Below, piece by piece: positions 9,131 to 18,766 of a DNA stretch of 64,000 nt. How positions within the stretch are numbered: position 1 is the stretch's first letter; the number at the start of each line of letters is the position of its first letter. A model generated the notes under the pieces. It worked only from the letters and a program-made list of their open reading frames with translations. It made no database searches and was not told where the DNA came from. The DNA is from Cloeon dipterum (lineage: Eukaryota > Arthropoda > Insecta > Ephemeroptera > Baetidae), in the NCBI RefSeq assembly GCF_949628265.1, contig NC_088788.1, positions 310,001-374,000 on the forward strand. Reading direction: 5' to 3'. A program made the position numbers and the translations under genes.

Positions 9131-11898
9131 TGGGAAATAGGAAAGAGCAGGGTCATCCCCACAAGCGTCAAAAACGCCGGCGGGGACGTCCCTGCTGGAT
9201 ATTACAAAGAAAAGGGAAAATTAAGGAAAAAATGGAACAGCAAGGTCATCCCCGCAAGCGTCAGAAACGCCGGCGGGGACGTCCCTGCTGGATATTACAA
9301 AGAAAAGGGAAAATTAAGGAAAAAATGTAACAGCAGGGTCATCCCCGCAAGCGTCAGAAACGCCGGCGGGGACGTCCCTGCTGGATATTACAAAGAAAAG
9401 GGAAAATTAAGGAAAAAATGGAACAGCAAGGTCATCCCCGCAAGCGTCAGAAACGCCGGCGGGCACGTCCCTGCTGGATATTACAAAGAAAAGGGAAAAT
9501 TAAGGAAAAAATGGAACAGCAGAGTCATCCCCGCAAGCGTCAGAAACGCCGGCGGGCACGTCCCTGCTGGATATTACAAATAAAAGGGAAAATTAAGGAA
9601 AAAATGGAACAGCAAGGTCATCCCCGCAAGCGTCAGAAACGCCAGCGGGCACGTCCCTGCTGGATATTACAAAGAAAAGGGAAAATTAAGGAAAAAATGG
9701 AACAGCAGGGTCATCCCCGCAAGCGTCAGAAACGCCGGCGGGCACGTCCCTGCTGGATATTACAAAGAAAAGGGAAAATTAAGGAAAAAATGGAACAGCA
9801 AGGTCATCCCCGCAAGCGTCAGAAACGCCGGCGGGCACGTCCCTGCTGGATATTACAAAGAAAAGGGAAAATTAAGGAAAAAATGGAACAGCAGGGTCAT
9901 CCCCGCAAGCGTCAGAAACGCCGGCGGGCACGTCCCTGCTGGATATTACAAAGAAAAGGGAAAATTAAGGAAAAAATGGAACAGCAAGGTCATCCCCGCA
10001 AGCGTCAGAAACGCCGGCGGGCACGTCCCTGCTGGATATTACAAAGAAAAGGGAAAATTAAGGAAAAAATGGAACAGCAGAGTCATCCCCGCAAGCGTCA
10101 GAAACGCCGGCGGGCACGTCCCTGCTGGATATTACAAATAAAAGGGAAAATTAAGGAAAAAATGGAACAGCAAGGTCATCCCCGCAAGCGTCAGAAACGC
10201 CAGCGGGCACGTCCCTGCTGGATATTACAAAGAAAAGGGAAAATTAAGGAAAAAATGGAACAGCAGGGTCATCCCCGCAAGCGTCAGAAACGCCGGCGGG
10301 CACGTCCCTGCTGGATATTACAAAGAAAAGGGAAAATTAAGGAAAAAATGGAACAGCAGGGTCATCCCCGCAAGCGTCAGAAACGCCGGCGGGCACGTCC
10401 CTGCTGGATATTACAAAGAAAAGGGAAAATTAAGGAAAAAATGGAACAGCAAGGTCATCCCCGCAAGCGTCAGAAACGCCGGCGGGCACGTCCCTGCTGG
10501 ATATTACAAAGAAAAGGGAAAATTAAGGAAAAAATGGAACAGCAGGGTCATCCCCGCAAGCGTCAGAAACGCCGGCGGGCACGTCCCTGCTGGATATTAC
10601 AAAGAAAAGGGAAAATTAAGGAAAAAATGGAACAGCAGGGTCATCCCCGCAAGCGTCAGAAACGCCGGCGGGGACGTCCCTGCTGAATATTACAAAGAAA
10701 AGGGAAAATTAAGGAAAAAATGGAACAGCAGGGTCATCCCCGCAAGCGTCAGAAACGCCGGCGGGAACGTCCCTGCTGGATATTACAAAGAAAAGGGAAA
10801 ATTAAGGAAAAAATGGAACAGCAGGGTCATCCCCGCAAGCGTCAGAAACGCCGGCGGGGACGTCCCTGCTGGATATTACAAAGAAAAGGGAAAATTAAGG
10901 AAAAAATGGAACAGCAGGGTCATCCCCGCAAGCGTCAGAAACGCCGGCGGGCACGTCCCTGCTGGATATTACAAAGAAAAGGGAAAATTAAGGAAAAAAT
11001 GGAACAGCAAGGTCATCCCCGCAAGCGTCAGAAACGCCGGCGGGCACGTCCCTGCTGGATATTACAAAGAAAAGGGAAAATTAAGGAAAAAATGGAACAG
11101 CAAGGTCATCCCCGCAAGCGTCAGAAACGCCGGCGGGCACGTCCCTGCTGGATATTACAAAGAAAAGGGAAAATTAAGGAAAAAATGGAACAGCAGAGTC
11201 ATCCCCGCAAGCGTCAGAAACGCCGGCGGGCACGTCCCTGCTGGATATTACAAAGAAAAGGGAAAATTAAGGAAAAAATGGAACAGCAAGGTCATCCCCG
11301 CAAGCGTCAGAAACGCCGGCGGGCACGTCCCTGCTGGATATTACAAAGAAAAGGGAAAATTAAGGAAAAAATGGAACAGCAAGGTCATCCCCGCAAGCGT
11401 CAGAAACGCCGGCGGGCACGTCCCTGCTGGATATTACAAATAAAAGGGAAAATTAAGGAAAAAATGGAACAGCAAGGTCATCCCCGCAAGCGTCAGAAAC
11501 GCCGGCGGGCACGTCCCTGCTGGATATTACAAAGAAAAGGGAAAATTAAGGAAAAAATGGAACAGCAGGGTCATCCCCGCAAGCGTCAGAAACGCCGGCG
11601 GGCACGTCCCTGCTGGATATTACAAAGAAAAGGGAAAATTAAGGAAAAAATGGAACAGCAGGGTCATCCCCGCAAGCGTCAGAAACGCCGGCGGGGACGT
11701 CCCTGCTGAATATTACAAAGAAAAGGGAAAATTAAGGAAAAAATGGAACAGCAGGGTCATCCCCGCAAGCGTCAGAAACGCCGGCGGGGACGTCCCTGCT
11801 GAATATTACAAAGAAAAGGGAAAATTAAGGAAAAAATGGAACAGCAGGGTCATCCCCGCAAGCGTCAGAAACGCCGGCGGGCACGACCCTGCTGAGAA
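9131..11898. repeat. Tandem array 3, 93-bp unit, about 30 copies
   Basis: ATGGAACAGC recurs every 93 bases from 9,232. Each unit folds as nested pairs: AGCAGGG/CCCTGCT outside, CCCCGC/GCGGGG in the middle and GCGT/ACGC inside, around a CAGAA loop. A 31-codon unit leaves one plus-strand frame open for 422 codons (9,418-10,686) and 329 codons (10,720-11,709), and a second frame open near the left edge. Breaks come from single TGG-to-TGA changes shared by units. Variants CAGAGTCATC, CAGCGGGC and AAATAAAAGG recur 558 bases (6 units) apart, showing block duplication. I treat the array as non-coding. Confidence 0.95.
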
Positions 11899-11925
11899 AA
11901 GAATGAAAACAGAATTTGGACTCAC

Positions 11926-12016
11926 CCTAAATGTGGCCGTGGTCCTCTGCAGTCGCCTGGTGGTCGCTGGCTGTAAATGATGAAGCGCGGCTGCAGACCG
12001 GAACCGCGCACGACAT
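11926..12016 (-). pseudogene. Degenerate first-exon module, copy b
   Basis: The minus-strand ATG at 12,016 starts MSCAVPVCSRA and runs 29 codons to EDHGHI. The codon that is TAC in copy a is TAG here, immediately before G/GTGAGT. One base thus separates it from the open copy. The promoter-like segment with the NRF1-like site follows at higher coordinates. Confidence 0.45.
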
Positions 12017-12056
12017 CGTCCCGTCACTGCCAGTTACAGACTAATGAGAGTGAGAG

Positions 12057-12168
12057 TAGGAGAAGCGAAGCAGCAGCCAGACACCAAAAGTTGAAGGAGT
12101 GGGGGAAAAGGTAACTTGTTCGCTTCCACTCCTTCCCCTCTTTTGGTGACTCTGGCTGCTTCTCCTTA
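12057..12168. repeat. Imperfect inverted repeat in promoter-like module, copy 2
   Basis: Counterpart of 6,557-6,684. The arms contain CACCAAAAG...GAAGGAGTGG and CCACTCCTTC...CTTTTGGTG, and outside them AGGAGAAGC and GCTTCTCCTT. The loop sequence differs from copy 1 while the arms are kept. Confidence 0.7.
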
Positions 12169-12175
12169 AATGCCA

Positions 12176-12185
12176 CGCATGCGCA
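12176..12185. promoter_or_regulatory. NRF1-like site CGCATGCGCA, second copy
   Basis: Same ten bases as at 6,701-6,710, in the same surroundings. It lies 160 bases upstream (minus-strand sense) of first-exon copy b, a plausible promoter distance. Confidence 0.4.
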
Positions 12186-12682
12186 GTTGTTCGGTCTGGC
12201 TCCGCCTTCTATTTCACATGAACAACGTTTGGCGTTTAGCCCGCGAAATAAGCTTAGTGAAATGAAATGATATGCGTAAAATCAACGTTGTGTTTAAAAT
12301 ATTATTCGTACCGTAAAACTGCGCAACTTTCAACAACTAAACGCGAATTTCCCTGCTGCAAGAAAAGGGCAACAACTGATTTAACCCCGAAAATCTGCGT
12401 TTGACTTTAGTGATGCACAATTTTTCCGCGAGCAGGACGAATGGCAGGTTTAAAATGGCGGATGCACCCGAACTTCAACTCAAAAAACAAACTCAATGTC
12501 AATTCTATTATTGCCCATTTCATTCATCAAGAAAGTCGTGTTTGTTTGTTAAGAATATGATGTTCTGCGCAATTTATTTAATATCAAGACTCAATAATTA
12601 ATGCTTAGTGGCTCGCGAGAATTTAGCGAAAACGCGATGAAAATCTTAGCTCCCAAAATATGATATAATGTAGTGTACTCAC

Positions 12683-12767
12683 CGTAAATGTGACCGTGGT
12701 CCTCTATCGTCACCTGGTGGTCGCTGGCCTCTCCATCACGGCTGCAGACCAGCACCGCGCACGTCAT
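12683..12767 (-). CDS. Candidate first coding exon of an unknown minus-strand gene (copy a)
   Basis: This is the only one of the duplicated first-exon modules that stays open from ATG (12,767) to a good donor (G/GTGAGTAC, with the intron starting at 12,682). It encodes 28 residues beginning MTCAVLVCSRDGEASDHQ and ending EDHGHIY, then one base of the next codon. I do not recognise the family. No matching downstream exon is certain: the GYWDDGPV modules at 8.8 and 3.1 kb lie in the right direction and are candidates, with the arrays as introns. It may instead be the least decayed of a set of pseudogenes. Confidence 0.3.
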
Positions 12768-12789
12768 CTTCCAGTCTTCCAGTCGTTGC

Positions 12790-13469
12790 CAGTAAAAGAC
12801 TAATGATATAGTAGGAGAAGCGATAATAACACTCCCACAGCTTTAGGCAATCATATAAAAATTAGCCCAGATAGGACTGAAAAAATACAAATGATAAAAG
12901 TGCATGAGTTATGAAGACCACATCCGGGAAATTTTTCAGCACCACACTGATTTAACCATCTTGAAAGAGCAACCAAGTCAGAGGTAACGCTCATTCCGAA
13001 TGAGATGCTTTTAATTAATGCGCGTGTAATCGCCTCTGGAAGGCAATCGACGGGTGTGTGTGTGTGTGCGATAGCTCTTTGAATGCATGAAATAGAGGGT
13101 GGACGGGGTGGTGCTATTTTTTATGAAGGCATGCAACCCGCTCGTTCCCTGTGACCGCAGCCGGTTGCATAATTAGAAAAACAATTGCTTTCAAGTTTTC
13201 AATCCGTCCATTCATTGGACAATTCTGTAGCTTTTATCAGAAAAAAATGAATGAATCTCTACATGAATGTGTTCTGATCAGACTGCTAATTAAAAATCCT
13301 CTAAATAATCGAGTTTTCAATGATGCGTCACACTTAAATGAGTAGTTGTCTTTAAATTTGAGCAATAATTGATAGCCTTTTTTAAATATCACTACATAAT
13401 TGTAATAGTTTTTTTCCACTTCCAAACATTTAAGTTAGACAAAAAAATAAACAAACTCGATTATTTCAG
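12790..13469. other. Non-coding stretch
   Basis: No exon or repeat family recognised, apart from a short (GT)n run at about 13,053-13,069. The right end, TTATTTCAG at 13,461-13,469, is the acceptor of the next feature. Confidence 0.5.
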
Positions 13470-13626
13470 GCACGATTTTAATGAAGCCGAACACGACAGC
13501 TCCGAGCCGGGTCAGCTGTGCACGCGGCTGGACGGCAGGGTCGACCTGAACGAGTTGCTGGAGGTCAAGTCGAGTCGAGACGGCCGGTCGAACCGAACGA
13601 ATCGCCCGACGAGGAGGACTAGTTAG
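13470..13626 (+). CDS. Probable terminal exon of an unknown plus-strand gene
   Basis: A clean acceptor (TTATTTCAG) is followed by G and then an open frame of 51 codons, starting HDFNEAEHDSSEPG and passing through RLDGRVDLNELLEVK, with GC-rich third positions like the coding exons elsewhere. In this frame it ends RTS and a stop at 13,624-13,626. Shifted by two bases, the last stretch reads RPVEPNESPDEED with a stop at 13,620-13,622, which looks more like a natural acidic C-terminus. A small frameshift late in the exon is therefore possible. I found no convincing upstream exons, and the repeat cluster lies immediately upstream. The family is not recognised. The exon may be a relic of a gene broken by the cluster. 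Confidence 0.4.
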
Positions 13627-13781
13627 TATTCGGCCAAGACTGCACCTGCGGAAGGTGTGCAATTTGTCGCTCAAATCATTTGACGCTGCTATAATAACAA
13701 TGCTCTCGCGAGCGATCTGATTGAAAACGCGCACACATGCTCTATGACTCGCACATTCGTGCATTGCGGGGTTGTACTCAC

Positions 13782-13990
13782 CCCGAATTCGGGCAATCCA
13801 TCTGTAGCCGTCGGCCGTGGTCCTCCGAGGCCATCCATCCACCATGCACGCTTGTCCGTTCACTCTGCCAGCTGACAGCAGACTACCAGACTAGCAGAAG
13901 CAGAAGCAGAGCTCCTAGTAGTGGCAGTAGCCTGCGCGCCTCTGTGACAGCTGACAAAGAAAGAATGTCTCGTCAGGCTCCGCCTCTTCT
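13782..13990 (-). pseudogene. Diverged promoter/first-exon module, copy e
   Basis: On the minus strand a GGGGTGAGTAC donor-like end at 13,782 is preceded by GAGGACCACGGCC, which matches copies a and b. The region upstream keeps CTGACAGCAG and CAGGCTCCGCC phrases of the promoter segment. It is the most diverged of the five copies. An open frame of 142 codons here runs through the donor and across the opposite-strand exon at 13,470; it is not supported. Confidence 0.35.
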
Positions 13991-13999
13991 TGACAATCA

Positions 14000-15950
14000 C
14001 CACGCTAAGCGTGTCTTATTGCGTCTGGCACCGTGTCCTCAAGTTCAAGTCAATTAAATACAAAATTTTGAGAATCATTTCTATGAAAATGTCGGCAAGA
14101 GTGCAAAACTTTTTTCTATAAAAAATAAAATATTTATCAGTTGACAAATATATTGCAGGCCATGTCTTCTGCTGGACGTGATTATTTTAAATAGCAACAC
14201 AAAATTGGCGCCGCTCTCTGATACATTGTTACACGCTGTATTAAGGCTGATTCAATTAAATAAATTTATTTTTCCTGAGAGTTCAACTCGTTTTTTAATT
14301 TCAATAATTGTACAAATGAAACGGTGCGGTTCTTGGGTAGCGCCTTTGGGTCTGCAGGCGCGCGTCTCAGGGCAGAGGAGCAGGCTGAGGACTGTATATC
14401 TTGTCACGACAGAAGCCGGGTCCTTTTGTGGTTGGTCGAGAGAATTTTTGCTGCTCTTTCGAGCGAGCGAGAGGGTTAGATTACATGTGGTAAAGTGTCC
14501 CAACATCCAAACTGCCACCGATATATGTTTAGAATTCAGATATTTATTCGCTTAACATGCACTTAATTGACCATGTAACATGACACTATAACAAATTATT
14601 CTTAAATATGATCTCTCATCAGGATAGAGCTTGTACCACAAATTTTGTTAACTGCGTAGACAATAAAAAGGAGTTGTTTCTAATTGTTGTCACTTATTTC
14701 TTCTCGTCTCATTTATTTCCGCGATTTTGCCCTCCAGGAAGCTCTTGTTTTCGGCAGTTTCTCTCATGAGAGCAGACTTATCCTTTTCTAAGTCGCCAAA
14801 GAACGAATTTCTGCGGATAAGTCACAATAATTTTTAGCAAAATAAACAGCAAACCTCAAGTTTGGAACGCACCTATTTGAAAATCCCCAATAAAATGCGC
14901 CAAGGATAGTTCCAAATACCAGCGGATATCGGATTTTCGTCGCAAAGTCTGTTGATCGCAACATTTTGCAAACTTTAAATTCTGTAAACCTGCGTATAAA
15001 TGCAAAAAGACTGTATTGGACTTGGGACTCGACTCAACGTGAGTTAAATCACATTTTTTGTAGCAATAACAGGTTACGCCCACTTATTTAACAGCTTTCG
15101 AAGTGGAATGGCGCGAATCTGGGAGTTAAATCTGAGGTCTCGAGCATTTTTGATCGTTTATAATTAAAGATAATAATAATGAACGACGTTATAAGTTGTT
15201 ATTTAATTTAATATTAATTTCCTTACCTTCTTTTGTTCAACGGGGTAACGAATTTCCATCAAAAAGCCGATATTTTCTTTTCTTATGACGAAGTTTATTC
15301 ATATTGGTTCATCACTTTGACAGGCACCACGAGTGCTGTTTTCCTTTTAAAGCTACCCTAAATAATTTTCTCTAGTTGCAATTTTCTTTTCTGTTTCGTT
15401 AACAGTGTATCATTTGATCTCCTTATCTGGAGTAATATGTATAATATAGTCTTTTATGGATTGCACGGAGAGTGAGTGAGTGTGTGTGTGACATAGTTAC
15501 ACACAGCTTTTGTGATCGATATTTTATTGTAGTTGCTATGGTTGTTTTTAAACAAAAAAGATTAGTACACCGAAAATAAGAACCTTTAATGGTGATAATT
15601 AAATAAGTAGAGCTATAGTGTATTTATATTTTACATAAATCTCTGTATATGACTTAATAGGAAATTTGTATTCTCACAACTCCCGTCATCTCGATAGAAA
15701 GTAACACGCTAAGACACCCTCGTTGAAACAACGCAAACCCTTGACTTGGATTAATTAATATAAAACATTAATCGGAGGCGGAAAAATTACCCAGAAGTTA
15801 TTAAAAGCTCGCTGCGGGCAAGCAATAAATAATACCAAACAAGTGATCAATTGCTAAATTCTACCTCAGAAGTTAAAACCTCTAGACACAGATGCACACG
15901 GCTGATTAGATGCTTTCGGACGATGGGCACGAGGAAAAGTGAAAAGGAAA
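14000..15950. other. Non-coding stretch downstream of nudE
   Basis: AT-rich, with no domain-like reading frame and no repeat family seen elsewhere in the window. A short GTGAGTGAGTGTGTGTGTG run sits near 15,471. It probably holds the nudE 3' untranslated region near its right edge and intergenic DNA for the rest. Confidence 0.5.
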
Positions 15951-15984
15951 GGGTGGGTGGGTGGGTGGGTGGGTGGGTGGGTGG
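15951..15984 (+). repeat. (GGGT)n microsatellite, G-quadruplex candidate
   Basis: About eight GGGT repeats on the plus strand, starting 16 bases past the nudE stop codon (16,000). The run lies in the 3' untranslated region as C-rich RNA, and the G-rich strand is the transcription template. Four or more GGG runs with one-base loops satisfy the usual quadruplex pattern. Confidence 0.85.
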
Positions 15985-15999
15985 TTTAAGCCAATTTTA

Positions 16000-18766
16000 T
16001 CAGGCTCGGATTAATCCAGAAGGAGTTTTGCCGCTTTTCGTCGGCGAGTTGTTGTTGTTGACGCTCTTGGCTGGGGTGTTTGATGTGGAGGTGCGGGCGC
16101 TTTTCACTCTCGTCCTGCCAAACAAATCAAAAGGTCAGCCGGAAACGAATCGAATTGCATGCAGTGCACATGGAACAAACTAATATTAAAGCAGCCATGA
16201 TGAATGATATATCATGCTGTATGGTGAATATTTATTAAAAAATATCATGAGGTTAGTCGGTCCAAATAAAAAGGAGAAATCTCTGAGATTGTTCCATGCC
16301 ATCAAAAGCTGACAAGGAAACTCCTTTAAGGATTTGACGTTCCAATTTTTTAATCTTTTAATTGAGATAAACTGTCAAGGGAGTGATAATTATTGTAGAT
16401 ATTATCGAATTCATTGTTGATTTTAGCCAATATAACAATATCTGTTGAACCGACGATTTCGTCAACAACTAAAACGTCAAATCTAAAGAGATTCCTTGTT
16501 AAAAAAAATCAGATGTAAATAAATTGCAAACCACGAAGAGAGAAATTGGTTGATGCATGCCCAAAGAAACACAAATTAGTTCTATAATCCAATTGAGAGT
16601 GAGACCACAGGCACCCTGATGAAGTAACCCTGCACACTTTCTTTCTTTCTTTCTTTAGTCGGCTAACGAGAAAAGCAGCGTTAAGATGTCAATAAAAGTG
16701 AGTGCTCGTTGTTTAATTGCGCATTCTAGCTAATCAAATCAGGTGGTGTCTCACTTGCTTCAAACCCTGCGAGTCCGGACAAACCTTGGTGACTCGGTCG
16801 AGTTGGGGTCGCTGCGCCGAGGTAGGCTCCGAGCGTGCGCCACCTTGTTCTCCAGGGCGCTGACGTTGCGCAGCAGGTCGCCCACGATGTTCAGCGCGGA
16901 AATGCGCGCTGACGGCGTCAGCGCTGGCGAAGCGGCACCTGCATTGTGCTGCGTGCTCACCTTCAACGGAGTCCCTGCAAATTTAAAATTACAAAATTCG
17001 TGAAATCTGTTTCAATAACATTTTCTGAATGTTTTTAAGTACTTTTTCTACAAAAAATAACAAACCGAAACAGATCGACGGTCACTCGGAAGGACCAAAA
17101 GGATCGAAAAGTCCCGCGAAAGGACCGAAAGGATTGAATTGCCCCGCGAAAGGACTGAAAGGTCACTCAAAAGGACCGAAGTGACTGAAAGGTCCCGCGA
17201 AAGGAACGAATTGCCCCGCAAAATGACTGAAAGGTCCCATGAAAGGACCGAATGGTCGAGCAAATTGTTTGGTCCTACGTGGGACCAGATGGTTCCTAAT
17301 TAAATCGACGCTAAGACTATCAGTCAGATCAAACCGTAGTTTTTTGACTCGGCGTGGATCTGCGCAGAACGAACGCGCGTCGGCCAAGCTAATCCGCGCG
17401 TGACTCTTAATTAAACATGTCAAAGATGCCTGGATTTCTTGTGTGAAATCTTCAAAACTGTCGAACCGTTATCTCATTGCCATAGAGTGAAAGACTGATA
17501 GTCCGTGTGAGAGATTAAGTAGTTATATAAACGCTAAATTCAAATTTTTATATCTGATCGGGAAAAAAACGATTTTTTGAAGTGATTATTAGATTTTAAA
17601 TGGGATACGTACCAGGTGATTCAATTTCATACTTGATCAGCTTGTCATGTGATTTGCTCAGTTCCAAATTCTTCTTGTTCTCAACGTCAGGCAATTCTCT
17701 CCTTTGTTCCCTCACTTTAAGCTCGTGTCGCAAATCACGAGACTCGTCCTTTAGCCTTTGAACCTGGAATCAAAAGTTTTTAATTGTTAAATCAAAACAT
17801 GTTTTCAGATTGCCAGCAAAAATTTAACGCCATATCATGGAAATAAATTTGTTTAACTTATTTCTTGTGTCAGCTAATTAAAAATTCTTTGTATGTAGAA
17901 CAGGAAAAGATAAGAGCGACTGACAAACAAATTGAAAAGGCTAAAGAGCGAGGATTACCATAGCCTTTAGGCTCTCTTTGTCATCTAGCTCTGACTCGAT
18001 GAAGACGTTTCTCTCGATCGACAAATTGAGCCTGGTCTCGAGGTCTTCGATGGTGGCGTGCATGATCCGAGAAGACTTCTCAAACTCGTCGTTGCTCTGC
18101 TCGAGGTCCCGAATGTACTTGTGGAGTCCCTCGGCGTTGCGTCGGTGCTGCTGCAGCTCGCTGCCCAGGGTGTTTAGTTCTTGGTGGTACTCCTGCTGCA
18201 TTTCCTCGTTTCGTTTCTTGAGATCTTCGTAGTCCCTCTGTAATTGGTTGTAGGCCGATTCCAGGCCGTGCAGCCGCGTCTCCGCCTGCTCGCACTGCGC
18301 TTCCAGCTCGCGTTCCAATTCGTGCGAATTTAGCTGCAACACAATAAAATTGCCACGTTAATAATTATCGATTGCTGTCCTATAAATTAAATTTCCTGAC
18401 GCAATTGCACACACACACGTGTGATTGAACTTGAGTCTATTAACTATTATATAAAAATCAACTTGACATACTGCCAAATTTTAGCCTTGATCAGCCTTGC
18501 CGTTACATATTGGTGGATTACGCCCTTGAAAATTTCGAAAATATCGACCATTTCACGCGAAACAAATAACGTGTGTGCATCGGAAGGCCCGGCAGCAAGG
18601 GCGTTTGCAAACTTGCGGATTGAATGGAGTCGTGACGCATGTATACCTGAAATTCCTCGAGGTCCTCCCTGGCTTCCTTCATTCCTTGTTGGTATTGAAG
18701 AGCCAAGTGTTTCCAGTATTTGGCCTCCTCTTCGGCCGAGCCGAAATTGGGCACGTTGTCGGCCAT
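16000..18766 (-). CDS. nudE: Nuclear distribution protein NudE (NDE1/NDEL1 family)
   Basis: NudE is a dynein regulator that bridges LIS1 and the dynein complex in nuclear migration and mitosis. Exons: 18,647-18,766; 17,959-18,333; 17,613-17,763; 16,785-16,974; 16,000-16,114. These total 951 bases, 316 residues, about the family's usual length. All junctions are GT-AG and in phase. The start [19 protein letters not shown] matches the family start. Residues about 5-215 are almost entirely coiled coil, with the conserved [19 protein letters not shown] stretch in exon 2 (LIS1-binding region). Exon 4 carries the hallmark [18 protein letters not shown], followed by ALENKVA. The C-terminus is short and ends in SGLIRA. 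A 15-30-bp imperfect minisatellite fills part of intron 3. Identification is secure; only the last exon rests on splice phase alone. Confidence 0.95.
17075..17275. repeat. Imperfect minisatellite in nudE intron 3
   Basis: Variants of GGACCGAAAGG, TCCCGCGAAA and GAATTGCCCCGCGAAA alternate at 15-16 and about 30 bases. There are about a dozen degenerate units. It lies wholly within the intron 16,975-17,612, and any open frame through it is incidental. Confidence 0.8.

Noticed and set aside
9418..10686. 422-codon open frame as a real protein gene
   Set aside because: It is entirely made of the 93-bp tandem unit, another frame is open too, and there is no promoter, splice site or unique sequence.
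3479..11898. CRISPR-like repeat array
   Set aside because: Units are contiguous and near-identical with no unique spacers, and the surrounding genes are clearly from an animal genome.
13435..13863. 142-codon minus-strand frame
   Set aside because: It runs through a strong GTGAGT donor and lies antisense to the better supported plus-strand exon at 13,470.
17048..17263. Minus-strand frame with repeated LSRDLSV
   Set aside because: Product of the intronic minisatellite between nudE exons 3 and 4; both flanking splice sites are intact.
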